Assembly: GCF_016735615.1 (NCBI RefSeq)
Contig: NZ_JAERSF010000006.1
Location: 124,001 to 188,000 of the forward strand
Source: Flavobacterium tagetis
Lineage (GTDB): Bacteria; Bacteroidota; Bacteroidia; Flavobacteriales; Flavobacteriaceae
DNA: 64,000 bases
Reading direction: 5' to 3'
This document shows positions 55,201 to 64,000 of the stretch, in pieces. Each line of letters opens with the position of its first letter. Within the stretch, counting starts at the first letter, position 1. A program made the position numbers and the translations under genes. The notes under the pieces are model-generated. The model did not search any database and was not told the origin of the DNA. It saw only the letters and a list, made by a program, of their open reading frames with translations.

Positions 55201-55974
55201 GCATTTCTGACCGATACTGAAAGTCCGCATATTGATGCCAATACAATTACAAAACCAGAAAACAAAATTCCGGAAATAGGTACAATCCTTCAGCCTTTTG
55301 CTTCTTTTGGAGGAAAAGCTGCCGAGGACAAAACTGATAGAAATAAAAGAGTAAGCAACAGCATTAAAACCAAAAATAGAGCAAGCACACCCTCAGATTA
55401 TTATACTCTGATTGCTGAGAAATTCAATACCATTTATTATTCAAAAGTTGTCACTAAAAAAAATGATAATAGTACAAATGTTTACCTGATAAGAAAAATA
55501 GCATCAGATAATGATTCAAACGCTTTTATTCCTTTGGTGACCAATGCTCTAGAAATTCAGGTGCAAAAGTTTTTAAGTGCTAACTCATCGCCATTTATTA
55601 ATCTAAAAGTTTCCAATTTCAATCTAGAGTACGTTTGCATCAATATCACAATTCAAGTCGATCCAAACTATCAGACGACATTGGTCAGCAAGAATGTAAA
55701 TCTAGCTCTAAAAAAGTATTTGTCGCCTTGGATTTCGAATTGTCCATCTGAAATAGCAATTGGCAAACCTCTTGTCGATGCCAAAGTGAGCACATTTATA
55801 CAAAACATAAAAGGAGTTCTTACTGTCGAAAATGTAACCTTTTCGAGCTATTATATCGATCCTGTTACAGGAGCTCAAACTACCATAAAAAGCGAAAAAG
55901 AAACTTTAATGCCGTATGGTTCAACGACGCTTTTAGTTTCGGCGCCCAATCATAATATTTCATATCTGATATAA
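52243..55974 (+). CDS. Large baseplate J/gp6-like protein (Pvc11-like)
   Basis: This 1243-residue protein has a poorly conserved, aromatic- and Lys-rich N-terminal part (1-300). A central beta-rich part follows, and the C-terminal region is typical of baseplate wedge gp6/J proteins, with DRNKRVSNSIKTKNRASTPS then DYYTLIAEKFNTIYYSKVVT, and SPFINLKVSNFNLEYVCINI. It is a main wedge component of the baseplate. The length is larger than many Pvc11 homologues, mainly through the N-terminal region. It ends two bases before the next gene. Confidence 0.85.
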   Translation: MILIDQNSAINSLNEALVPNPHLIDGRTEQDWLYFLTEFSKLINFYNDSNTIDGNWSPFLLKDPVFLTASISKTNYKKLYVDYKNGCLEIQNLILKKVLIPNSRALNNLFDRITAIYQIIERWTHYMQSNSEIYDLKTYMLQEVKTRLSIDFWAIQSYRQYLYKLNVDGLFIMSAPFEEFKSFDKNIWYINKDKIPFWQVFGFEKEHPILQETKSVLITSLDILTKIGDKLFQFLETIIHHASKEFKKLNLKKGHFPDTVLLRSFVNILKIQQEQLNGLSEKHLDFYYQNILKQTKLPAVADQTFLCATLTKPTSVYTLPKGTLFNAGVDANKNPILFASQKNATLNPATIASVHKLSYQNKNNASYNLQTIVKPTEIQLDAENKAISWETFGSDDLSLTPSLIGIGFASPMLLLREGKRKITLTLEFDSPIDLQILQKANYFLSTQKDWLKLDLVPSNFTIDATRQNIVTIVINLDATVAAIEPFLVNPDGLKSDWPMMKVLFQNVPNPQNPPKVISITIALKVTGMKTFQLYNDYGELSTKNPFPPFGPIPLVNANFIIGNNEILSKPLDSFIVEIDWDKRPNDFSVYYKEYNLYLNPPPKKTSLIEEIEEGIKHIFFPKEEEKIIVPEFSNASFMVDFNIMKNKSWQNVKMSKITSSEVDKVFVPKDLIPKPLYLFDLETGDPSKPILNASSSYYLYCKPDSTLNTIASPKIPKIWKPDPNIQKEVLKFTEESSSGFVKMTLSSPEYGFGSELYTNVVASIALQNGNKLAMAKDQEVTDFIAAANVPFVPKIQGFSAIYNASVTYKLDGTAGDYPLQYFIYAPFSNYTVFDSATADKTETNLFSTEIVGSSENGAVKGFPLYPSFNYNGALFIELDNLICNSTLNLYFELARNSTALTNQNSISYYYLSESGWKNIQPLSDQTNQFRCSGIIEIPIPADCNNDNTIMPGTKNWISIAAIGNLASFSKTTFMQTNGFSVQRTGTAFLTDTESPHIDANTITKPENKIPEIGTILQPFASFGGKAAEDKTDRNKRVSNSIKTKNRASTPSDYYTLIAEKFNTIYYSKVVTKKNDNSTNVYLIRKIASDNDSNAFIPLVTNALEIQVQKFLSANSSPFINLKVSNFNLEYVCINITIQVDPNYQTTLVSKNVNLALKKYLSPWISNCPSEIAIGKPLVDAKVSTFIQNIKGVLTVENVTFSSYYIDPVTGAQTTIKSEKETLMPYGSTTLLVSAPNHNISYLI

Positions 55975-55976
55975 AA

Positions 55977-58709
55977 ATGGATACTAATAATCAAATAACA
56001 AGACTTCAGCTTCCACCGTATCAGGATTTTAATTTCCTGAAAGACGAGGCTATTGATTATATCCAAAATCATATTGGAAATGAATGGACAAACTTTAACC
56101 CCAGCGATCCTGGAATGACCATTCTTGATCAGGTATGTTATGCATTGACCGAATTGGGCTATTGCACCGATTTTTCGATACCAGATATTTTGACAGATTC
56201 TACTGGAAAAATGGAAATCGAAAATCAGTTTTATATGCCTTATAAAATCCTGACTACGTCGCCCTATACTATTGATGACTATAGAAAATATATCATCGAC
56301 GGAATTGAAGATGTATATAATGTTGAGATTGCAACTTACAATGATAATATCTTGCCATTTAGCCGAGTGTATCAAACTTATCTCTACATCAATCCAGACA
56401 TTACAGATGTTAGCACATACAATAACATTTGCAAATCGGTCTTTTATTACCTCAATCAGAGCCGAAATATTGGAGAACTTTTTAATATGCCGATTGTGTT
56501 ACAGCCCCAAAATTGCTGGATTGGAGCAAAAATAGAGCTCGAAAAGGATGTTGATGAGCATACAGTTTTATTAGAACTTCAAGATAAAATTCGCACTTAT
56601 ATATTTCCAAAAATAGATCAGGTGAATTATGATGCTATGAAAGACGACGGATATGATTCTGCCGAAATATATGATGGGCCTTATCTTAAAAATGGATGGA
56701 TTTTAAATCAATCTTTATCCGATAAAAAAGATATTATAAAAGCCATTGATCTGATTCCTGTAATCGAATCAGTAACAGGCATTATTTCGGTTTCAGGAGT
56801 GCAACTTTATCAAAATACAAATACTGTACAAACATTGCAATCAACTGAAAGCCAAATATTATCTATTGACATTATGGCTTCTTATAAAGAGAAAAAATTA
56901 ATATTGAGCAGTAACGGAAAACAAGTTGCTGTTGATCCTTTTGGTCCGTTGCAAATTAATATTGGCAAATATCAAGATACCTCGACAAGTTTAAACAACA
57001 AGCCAACTATAAAATTGCCCAAAAGCAGTTTTAGAGACATCAACAGTTATTATTCTATCCAAAATACATTTCCGCAGCAATATGGTATTGGCGAAGATAA
57101 AATCGAAGACAATTCTGCGCCAATTCAAGTTGCGCAATCGCGTCAATTAAAAGGTTATTTAACCTTATTTGATCAGGTTTTGGCAAATCAGTTTTCACAA
57201 TTGGCAAATGTTTCAAAACTATTTTCTTTTACTAATTCGGTATGCGGAGCACCTTCAGACAATGAAGCTTTTTATGCCTTTAAAGATAAGTACGAGAAAA
57301 AACATCTAGAATATCCTGTTCCGTACAAAATGTTTTCTCCAAGTTATTTCTATCAGTCCTTGTATAATATTCCTCATATAAAACCTTTATTAAAAAATAA
57401 TGCCATTTTCGAGTACAGTTATGGAGACGAAACCAAAAAGGAATTGAAAGAAAAAAGCTGGCGAGAATATCAGCAAGATCCTTATAATGCCTACATTTTT
57501 GGAATGATGAAAATCATGGAGGAAGAAGATGTAAACTTTGAAAGACGCAATAAAATACTTGATCATCTGCTTGCTAGACATGGTGAATCTCCAAAGGTAA
57601 TTGATGCCATAATTCACGATACAATCTATACCGGAAACAAGAAAAAGGATCAGATTATCCTAAAGAGCTTGTATTTGCAGAACCTTGATTTATTGTCGTA
57701 TAACCGACTAAAAGGCTACAATTTTCTGACTGCTGCAAAGATAGATCAAAACAATGATGCTGGTTTGCAAAACATTAAAAAGGAACATTTTGACCATATT
57801 AGTGAAAACACCTCAGATTTTGTTTTTCAATCTAATAAAATCAATAAAAAGGAAAAGCTAAGCAAAACAGATTTCAGTAATTTTTCGGGTTTAGAACTAA
57901 AACTTAATTTACTTTTCGGATTAAAAAACATATACGCCAATTTTATTACAACTCAATTTGAAACTTCTCAAAATTCTATCGAAGATCAATTAAACAGCAA
58001 CAAAACGATACAAAAAATATATTGGTTTAAAGAAAAAAGAAAAGGCTGCGTTTTTATCGAAACTTCTATTCTTTTAAGTCAATTAAAATATAATATTGAA
58101 ATTCTAAAACAAAGCAACAATTCATATAACCGAATTCAAAACATAGATTTTCAATCAATTGCTAACTTAAATTATATTTTAAATACAACAAGCCAATCTA
58201 TTTTGGATGCTCAGCTTTTGAAAGGTTATTTAGAATTTTCTAATGAAAAATACTCTTTGATCTCTGATGATTCTAAAAGCATACTTGCTTCAGAATATAC
58301 AAAAAGTAAATTATCTGATTATGCTTTCCGTATTACGGTTTCATCTGGAAACGGAACCATTACAATAACCGATGAGGTTTTTAAGAAAAATGCAATTTTA
58401 GTATTTCCAGATTTTATTCCAGAATTGCAAACGCCCCAATTCAAAAAACGCTTAAAAGAGTTTCTTACAGTCAGCCTTCCAACAAACATAAAATGTGAAT
58501 GTTTATTTGTAAGACTTCAAGATCTTGAAACTTTTGTGCCTAATTATAATAGTTGGCATGAAAGCTTACGCTTCAAAAACACTTTGGATGTTCTCGATAA
58601 AGAGAGAAACAACTCAGAAACAACAAGTTCAAATGCTGAACAATCAGCAGTGAATTTAATCAATAGTCTAACCTCAATTTTAGAAACAAAAAATGGAAGA
58701 AATAAATAG
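55977..58709 (+). CDS. Second large baseplate wedge protein (Pvc12-like)
   Basis: This 910-residue protein carries, near its start (about 38-65), WTNFNPSDPGMTILDQVCYA followed by LTELGYCTDF, matching the DPGxTLLE...LTE motif common to baseplate gp6/gp7-like proteins. The rest is long, acidic and mixed alpha/beta without recognised domains; the last 60 residues are Ser/Asn-rich. It overlaps the tape-measure gene by 17 bases. Its partner in the wedge is expected to be the preceding gp6-like protein. Confidence 0.8.
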   Translation: MDTNNQITRLQLPPYQDFNFLKDEAIDYIQNHIGNEWTNFNPSDPGMTILDQVCYALTELGYCTDFSIPDILTDSTGKMEIENQFYMPYKILTTSPYTIDDYRKYIIDGIEDVYNVEIATYNDNILPFSRVYQTYLYINPDITDVSTYNNICKSVFYYLNQSRNIGELFNMPIVLQPQNCWIGAKIELEKDVDEHTVLLELQDKIRTYIFPKIDQVNYDAMKDDGYDSAEIYDGPYLKNGWILNQSLSDKKDIIKAIDLIPVIESVTGIISVSGVQLYQNTNTVQTLQSTESQILSIDIMASYKEKKLILSSNGKQVAVDPFGPLQINIGKYQDTSTSLNNKPTIKLPKSSFRDINSYYSIQNTFPQQYGIGEDKIEDNSAPIQVAQSRQLKGYLTLFDQVLANQFSQLANVSKLFSFTNSVCGAPSDNEAFYAFKDKYEKKHLEYPVPYKMFSPSYFYQSLYNIPHIKPLLKNNAIFEYSYGDETKKELKEKSWREYQQDPYNAYIFGMMKIMEEEDVNFERRNKILDHLLARHGESPKVIDAIIHDTIYTGNKKKDQIILKSLYLQNLDLLSYNRLKGYNFLTAAKIDQNNDAGLQNIKKEHFDHISENTSDFVFQSNKINKKEKLSKTDFSNFSGLELKLNLLFGLKNIYANFITTQFETSQNSIEDQLNSNKTIQKIYWFKEKRKGCVFIETSILLSQLKYNIEILKQSNNSYNRIQNIDFQSIANLNYILNTTSQSILDAQLLKGYLEFSNEKYSLISDDSKSILASEYTKSKLSDYAFRITVSSGNGTITITDEVFKKNAILVFPDFIPELQTPQFKKRLKEFLTVSLPTNIKCECLFVRLQDLETFVPNYNSWHESLRFKNTLDVLDKERNNSETTSSNAEQSAVNLINSLTSILETKNGRNK

Positions 58710-61700
58710 CCATATTGTATCGAGTCTAAAATGGGACACGACTTTTGATCAAAAAAAAGAAAGTTACAGGCTTCAGGAGCGTTTGAGCACTTGGAGCAAA
58801 ATTACTTTGCCAAGAGAAGTCAACGCCATTTTTAACGAATTATGTCCGCAAGAGCAAAGCTGGCGTATTGAAACGCTCGAACTAGATTTAGGTTCTTGTG
58901 ATTATAGCGATCTTGAATTTGATCTTAGCCGAAAAATACGAAATCTATTAAGAGAAAAAATTGCCGAACTAATTCTGTATCAAAACAGTCAAAAACAAAA
59001 CGGAATTGCAGTTTACAATAAAGAAAAATCGATTCTGGAAAACCTGATGATCTTTCTTTTAGAAGGTTATCTGCCTTGGAATTATCAAAATAAAGAAGGT
59101 TCTGTAAATCAGATTATGGCAGAATTACTTCAAAATAATCTAGCTGAGGTTATTGCCATTATTAAGGAAACCGGAATGACACATGAAGAGGTTAGAAAAC
59201 GAATTGCATGGCAGTTTGAGGAAAAGAATATAACCAAAATAATTGCAGCACTTGAACCTAACAATAGTAGTTCTATTATTGAATTTAGCGCAACGATGGT
59301 TAATATTCAGGTTAAAGAAACCATTATTCAAACTAGCACGGCAAGTTTTAAAAAGAATCTGTGGTTCTTTATTCTGAACTTTTTACTACTAGAACGCGGA
59401 ACTCTTTTTAATAAACTCGCTTTTATGAAAAGCAGTATTCTACAAATGGCTAATCATTACAATATTGCTTACGCAGAACTTATTATCTTAATTGAAAACA
59501 CGATTATAAAACTCTCAGATAAAACGTCTCAGAATAACGATTTCATTGCTTGTCTTAAAATATTGACTCAAGAATATGAAACTCAAAAAAGTGAAAATTA
59601 CAAGCCAGAAACTGCTACAAATTATTGGAACGTATTAGACCAATTACTAAAAAACAAAAACAATAGAAAATTTAAATCCGACAAAGACAATCTGAACGAG
59701 TTGATTATTGCATTGAGTATCGAGAATAAAACAAAGTTTAATGCTCTTATTCAGCCTATTTTTAAAGACAAAACCCAGATTGGATCTCTACTTCAAGATT
59801 TAAACGAGACTTCTATAAAAGTACTTTTCTCAAGATTAGACTCTACTCCATCGCTTCTTCAAATGGAATCAATAATTTATTTGAATAAGCTGAGCCAGAC
59901 TTTTAAACTTAAAACAAACAGTAAGGCTTTGTGGGAAATTGGAATGCTTTTTCTTATCAAAAATAAAAATGCTGACAATAGTGTGTTTCTGCTTTTCTGC
60001 GTTAAGGAATTAGGAAGAAAAAATAATCTGAGCCATGAACATCTATTGGCGATGTTTACCAATGCTAAAATACCAGCCGCAGTAAAAAACAATAATTCGG
60101 CAACAATTTATACCAATCTCAATGCTATTTATTGCAAGGAAATAAGCAATAATAATTCTAATTATCCCGCTGTTCATTTCAAAAATCTTGTAGCTAAACT
60201 TGAACTTGAATTACAGAAAAACAGTACCAAAAGCGTCTTTTTTATCGATTTGCAAAGATCTCTGACTAGAAGCATTTTATTGCATCCTAAAATGGCGTTT
60301 GAAGTCATGTTAACACACGTAAACAAAGAAGTTTTGAAAAAAATACTTCCGCTGGTTTTAAATCGAGAAATGCTTCAATTATTGGTAAAAACAGCCAATT
60401 ATAAAAAAACAAAACTTGTGCAAACGATTCAAGTTGTTTATGAAATTCTAAATGAAAAAGATAAATATGATTTTCCTGAAGAATTAATAACAGACGATTT
60501 GTTACTATTTGGAATGCAAGAAATATTGTTTCATCCAGAACACAATTCTTCTTTATTTCTGGAAACTATTATTGTGCAACTATCCAAAAAAGTAGCCGAT
60601 AAGAAACGTAACGATTATTTTCAGTTTATCGCAAAACTGATTCAGTCCAAACGAATTAAATCTTTTGGAGTTTCCATTAAAAAAACTTTTTTAAATCAGT
60701 TAAAAAATACAAAATCAATTGATACTGTTGCGCTTGCTTTACTCATTCAAAATACATCACAGCAAAACCAACAAGAATTAGCGCAATTATTGACCGTTAA
60801 TTTTAATGATTCAGGATTTGTTTTACTGCGAAAACAAGATAGAAAAGAGAGCGAAAATATATTGCATTATTTCTTGACCAATGGAGTTGCACTGAAAAAG
60901 AATTGGATTCAGAAAACTACTTCTGTTATAACTCAAAATGCAAAATCGGTTTCAAAAACTAAGATTATTGCAGAATTAAACGAGCTTTTTTGGAACACAA
61001 TTTTAAAATATTCAGCTTACAAAGGCAATGAGGTTTTATTTGAAAAACTGCTTCAGAAAGAGCTTAAATTGTATTTAAAAAAGAATGTTTCAAAGGAAAA
61101 AGTACAGTTTGAAAACGAAATAAAATCTTTTGAATCTACCAATTCTACACCAGAATTAGAACATTTTTTTGAAAGCGAAATGATTTCGGATTATATGGTT
61201 TCTAATAAAACTTCAGAATCTATCAATACAGATATATTGCTTGAAATTGAAAATTTATCTGAGAAAGAAAAATACAAATGGATATCGTCGATTCTTATAG
61301 AACGCCAGATTTCTTCTGCATTCAATATTTCTAAAACAATTGAAATTAAAGATATTTTGAATGCTATTATCTTAAAAGAGCCTAAAATTTTCTTTCGAAT
61401 AATAAAAAAAGAATTTATTCCCGAAGCTCAAATGGATTGGCTTTGCCGCAATATCAGCTTTCATAATTTGTGCAATGCGGTAAGTCAATTAGATAAAAAC
61501 AGAGAATCATATTTGAAAATTCTGGAAAAATTTAATCATGTGTTGGGAGGCGTAACCATCAAAGGTTTGGCTTCTAAAGAAATGCAGCATCTTTTGCTTC
61601 GAAAAGTTTTGAAAGCTGTAGTCAACGATAATTGGAGACTTATTGCAATTGATAAAATATGGAATGAATTGATTTGGGAAATTGTAACCAAAAAAGGAAT

Positions 61701-62388
61701 TTCTAAAAAAAACTTTCTGATTGATATTGAAAAATATATCTATCAATTTCCTCCCGCGTTACAGCTTGGATTCAAGGAAATTCTAAGAACCGAAAAACAA
61801 ACCTCAACTATTTTAAAACAACCTGAAATATTCTCGAAAATGGAACAAATTAAAATTAAAGAAAAACCAAAAACTAACCTCAAGCAAGGTGTTGCGGTTA
61901 GAAATGCAGGAATTGTACTCTTGAACAATTATATCGCAATGCTTTTTGAACGACTGAATCTAACCTCAGAAAATAAATTTATAAGTAACGAACATCAGGT
62001 TAGAGCCGTGCAGTATTTACAATATGTTATTACGGGAATACAGGAAACAGAAGAAGTTTATCTGCCTCTAAATAAAGTTTTGTGTGGTTTGCCATTGACA
62101 GATACTGTGCCTGATTTTATAGAAATGTCTGATCGGGATAAAGAATTAATAAACGGTTTGATACAAGCGGCGATTTCGCATTGGCCAGAAATTGGAGACT
62201 GCTCCATAGACGGTTTTCGCGGAAACTGGCTTGTACGTGACGGAATTCTGGTAGAACTAGAAGATAAATGGGAGCTTACAGTCGAAAAAAGAGCTTATGA
62301 TATATTGATTAACAGGTCTCCTTTTGCTTTTTCAATTGTAAAATACCATTGGATGGATAAGCCTCTTCATGTCATTTGGCCTTATTAA
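58693..62388 (+). CDS. Contractile injection system tape-measure family protein
   Basis: This 1231-residue protein begins HIVSSLKWDTTFDQKKESYR. Then come LQERLSTWSKITLPREVNAI and WRIETLELDLGSCDYSDLEF, the N-terminal signature of CIS tape-measure proteins. The middle is long, Lys/Glu/Leu-rich and helical, as expected of a length ruler. The C-terminal domain is conserved: RNAGIVLLNNYIAMLFERLN, HWPEIGDCSIDGFRGNWLVR and FAFSIVKYHWMDKPLHVIWP. Its length should relate to tube length. It is cytoplasmic and overlaps the previous gene by 17 bases. Confidence 0.85.
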   Translation: MEEINSHIVSSLKWDTTFDQKKESYRLQERLSTWSKITLPREVNAIFNELCPQEQSWRIETLELDLGSCDYSDLEFDLSRKIRNLLREKIAELILYQNSQKQNGIAVYNKEKSILENLMIFLLEGYLPWNYQNKEGSVNQIMAELLQNNLAEVIAIIKETGMTHEEVRKRIAWQFEEKNITKIIAALEPNNSSSIIEFSATMVNIQVKETIIQTSTASFKKNLWFFILNFLLLERGTLFNKLAFMKSSILQMANHYNIAYAELIILIENTIIKLSDKTSQNNDFIACLKILTQEYETQKSENYKPETATNYWNVLDQLLKNKNNRKFKSDKDNLNELIIALSIENKTKFNALIQPIFKDKTQIGSLLQDLNETSIKVLFSRLDSTPSLLQMESIIYLNKLSQTFKLKTNSKALWEIGMLFLIKNKNADNSVFLLFCVKELGRKNNLSHEHLLAMFTNAKIPAAVKNNNSATIYTNLNAIYCKEISNNNSNYPAVHFKNLVAKLELELQKNSTKSVFFIDLQRSLTRSILLHPKMAFEVMLTHVNKEVLKKILPLVLNREMLQLLVKTANYKKTKLVQTIQVVYEILNEKDKYDFPEELITDDLLLFGMQEILFHPEHNSSLFLETIIVQLSKKVADKKRNDYFQFIAKLIQSKRIKSFGVSIKKTFLNQLKNTKSIDTVALALLIQNTSQQNQQELAQLLTVNFNDSGFVLLRKQDRKESENILHYFLTNGVALKKNWIQKTTSVITQNAKSVSKTKIIAELNELFWNTILKYSAYKGNEVLFEKLLQKELKLYLKKNVSKEKVQFENEIKSFESTNSTPELEHFFESEMISDYMVSNKTSESINTDILLEIENLSEKEKYKWISSILIERQISSAFNISKTIEIKDILNAIILKEPKIFFRIIKKEFIPEAQMDWLCRNISFHNLCNAVSQLDKNRESYLKILEKFNHVLGGVTIKGLASKEMQHLLLRKVLKAVVNDNWRLIAIDKIWNELIWEIVTKKGISKKNFLIDIEKYIYQFPPALQLGFKEILRTEKQTSTILKQPEIFSKMEQIKIKEKPKTNLKQGVAVRNAGIVLLNNYIAMLFERLNLTSENKFISNEHQVRAVQYLQYVITGIQETEEVYLPLNKVLCGLPLTDTVPDFIEMSDRDKELINGLIQAAISHWPEIGDCSIDGFRGNWLVRDGILVELEDKWELTVEKRAYDILINRSPFAFSIVKYHWMDKPLHVIWPY

Positions 62389-62471
62389 CAAAGCATTCGA
62401 AAAACTGCTTATCTAAACAAGAACCAGGAATACAATATTGAAATATAAATTAATCAACTAAAAAAACTATT

Positions 62472-64000
62472 ATGAACAGTTACAACGAAAATCTGCATTC
62501 TAGTGTATTGTCATCATTAGAAAGTCAGGAGATGACCAAAAAACAATTGAGTTCACAATTGAGCAATTCGATGTTTACTCTTTATTATGCCGAAGGAGCT
62601 GAAATTGTTGCACAGGAAAAACTCGATGCAACAACAAAAATGTACACAGAAAAACAGCATATAAATGATGTTGTTGTGAAAAATAAGAACATGGCAGACA
62701 ACTTGTTATTATCTGCAAATCAGCAAAAAACATATGTAACGCAAGCGGTTACCAATATGGCTGTTTGTGCATCAAACATACAGATTGCTTCCAATTCTAT
62801 TGTTCGTTTGGCGAGTGATATTGGCAGTATTTACAGTATTGTTAATGCAGCTGATTATGGAACTCAGATTTATCAGCAGACTCTTGAAGCTTACAATCTG
62901 ATTAACAAAACAGCTTACAATGCCGAACGCACTTCGCAATATGCTATGGAAGCCACTGCTGCGATTTCTGAAGTTTCAAGCTCAACAGTTGCCGACGGAG
63001 CTAAACTGACGAATACATCTGTCAACAATTTATTGCAGGTAACCACTTCTGACTTAACGGCTATTACGGCAGTCTTAACTGTAGATAATGACACAAAATC
63101 TAAAGCCAGTATTGCTACAAGAGCTGCAGAAGGTGCTATAAAATGCAGTGAAGTCGAATATGATGCTGCAAAAAAAGCATATACATTCAATAACGCACAA
63201 TTTAACCAAAATCTAGTTGTTGAAGTTCCTAAACTTTTTGATCCTTCGTCAGGCAATTTTAATGTTTCATTTAATGCTTATAGAAGTCCGTTTTCTGCAG
63301 ACGACAGAAATCCTGATACCCAAAATGTTGGATTAAAAAAACCTGTATTAAGCTATAATATCATTTTGGTTAAGGACAGCAAAAAATCATTGTTTAGTGC
63401 TTCTGTTGCAGAAGATTTAGTAGGCAATCCTGCCCAGTGTAAAAGCATACCTGCTACTCAAACTCCAGATGCTCAAGGAAAATATACAGAGACTCTAGCC
63501 TATAAACAATATAGAGATTCTGACAACGATCCGTTGGTTCTTGGAGAAAATTATGTGGCTTTTCTTTTAATCATGTTTACTGAAAGCTACAAAAAAGAGA
63601 TTAATACGTTTGACGAATATCTGTCTGCTCCTTCTGAAGTTTTTTCATTAACCTATACCTTAAAAAATGCCAAACATATTGGCGCTTCTAGAGAAAATGG
63701 TTCTGAAGATTTGTCTAAAATTACTTTTAGCGTTGAAAAGGAAGAAGTCTTAAAACCAGCTGAAATTGATTACAGATGTTTCTTCTTGCCTTATCCTGAT
63801 GATATGGCTACAAATGAGGATTTAGACACGCTTGAATCTAAAATTGAAACGCTTGAATTAGAAGAAGAAATTAAAACGGTTGAAGCAGAAATTAAATCTT
63901 TTAATGAAGAAATCGAAAATTTAAATGCTTCGGCAAATCAGCCGAATGCCGAAGGAGGCAAAAATGCTAAAGATGCCGATCAGGAAAAACAAAAAAGCGC
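62472..64000 (+). CDS. Unknown eCIS-operon protein with coiled coils, truncated by window edge
   Basis: The frame opens at ATG 62472 (MNSYNENLHSSVLSSLESQE) and runs to the window end (509 codons so far). The first 180 residues are Ala/Ser/Thr/Asn-rich and helical, with heptad-like spacing (LLLSANQQKTYVTQAVTNMA). A beta-rich middle follows (LSYNIILVKDSKKSLFSASV; NYVAFLLIMFTESYKKEINT), then a strong Glu-rich coiled coil (about 455-490, LESKIETLELEEEIKTVEAE). No signal peptide or known domain is seen. It lies 83 bp after the tape-measure gene on the same strand. It could be a structural, fibre or cargo protein. Confidence 0.7.
   Translation, partial: MNSYNENLHSSVLSSLESQEMTKKQLSSQLSNSMFTLYYAEGAEIVAQEKLDATTKMYTEKQHINDVVVKNKNMADNLLLSANQQKTYVTQAVTNMAVCASNIQIASNSIVRLASDIGSIYSIVNAADYGTQIYQQTLEAYNLINKTAYNAERTSQYAMEATAAISEVSSSTVADGAKLTNTSVNNLLQVTTSDLTAITAVLTVDNDTKSKASIATRAAEGAIKCSEVEYDAAKKAYTFNNAQFNQNLVVEVPKLFDPSSGNFNVSFNAYRSPFSADDRNPDTQNVGLKKPVLSYNIILVKDSKKSLFSASVAEDLVGNPAQCKSIPATQTPDAQGKYTETLAYKQYRDSDNDPLVLGENYVAFLLIMFTESYKKEINTFDEYLSAPSEVFSLTYTLKNAKHIGASRENGSEDLSKITFSVEKEEVLKPAEIDYRCFFLPYPDDMATNEDLDTLESKIETLELEEEIKTVEAEIKSFNEEIENLNASANQPNAEGGKNAKDADQEKQKS

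Noticed and set aside
43561..64000. Type VI secretion system or prophage
   Set aside because: No TssJLM-like membrane genes and no capsid, portal, terminase or integrase genes are visible, while DUF4255, DUF5908, LysM-adaptor and CIS tape-measure proteins are. The order fits an eCIS.

Overview
The window looks like a chromosomal segment of a Flavobacterium-like member of the Bacteroidota. The evidence is low GC, two SusC/SusD pairs, TAnnTTTG-type promoter elements, lipoproteins with late lipoboxes, and intergenic inverted repeats of a kind I associate with flavobacteria. No rRNA, tRNA, CRISPR array, integrase or transposase was seen.

Region 1 (1-8814) is a hydroxyproline/proline-peptide operon on the minus strand. 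In transcription order it encodes a DHDPS-family deaminase, an alpha-ketoglutarate semialdehyde dehydrogenase, a 4-hydroxyproline epimerase, a DadA-like oxidoreductase, an Xaa-Pro aminopeptidase and a dipeptidyl peptidase IV that runs off the left edge. A divergent AraC-type regulator faces it. The set would release X-Pro/X-Hyp from peptides and carry trans-4-hydroxy-L-proline to 2-oxoglutarate.

Region 2 (9000-20628) is a polysaccharide-utilisation-type locus: a GH36 alpha-galactosidase (-) divergent from SusC, SusD and two secreted proteins that I read as six-hairpin glycosidases of unassigned family (+).

Region 3 (20693-38554) is the most interesting part. A long run of minus-strand genes starts at a DUF1338 (HglS-type) 2-oxoadipate decarboxylase. 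It continues through an ALDH7-type aminoadipate-semialdehyde dehydrogenase, SusC, SusD, a GH63 YgjK-like glucosidase, a GH42 beta-galactosidase and a kinase/phospho-lyase fusion protein, and ends at a YdiJ-like D-2-hydroxyglutarate dehydrogenase. A divergent Lrp/AsnC regulator sits at its head. Read together, these genes fit uptake and complete breakdown of the collagen glyco-amino acid glucosyl-galactosyl-hydroxylysine. With region 1, the first 38 kb looks like an island for collagen-specific residues. Each family call rests on sequence; the collagen substrate is inference from context.

Region 4 (38609-43183) holds ordinary genes: an NmrA-like oxidoreductase, bioB with a good promoter, a DNA-deoxyinosine glycosylase-type protein, a small hypothetical, an EthD-like protein and a GlxA-type regulator.

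Region 5 (43561-64000, continuing past the right edge) is an extracellular contractile injection system (eCIS). A LuxR-type regulator with a degenerate receiver domain comes first, then a promoter region with repeated AGACA-type motifs. A tightly packed operon follows: DUF4255 protein, unknown protein, sheath, two tubes, DUF5908 peptide, LysM adaptor, spike, PAAR tip, gp25, two large baseplate proteins, a tape-measure-family protein and a partial unknown coiled-coil protein. The AAA+ ATPase and tail fibres normally found in such loci would have to lie downstream.
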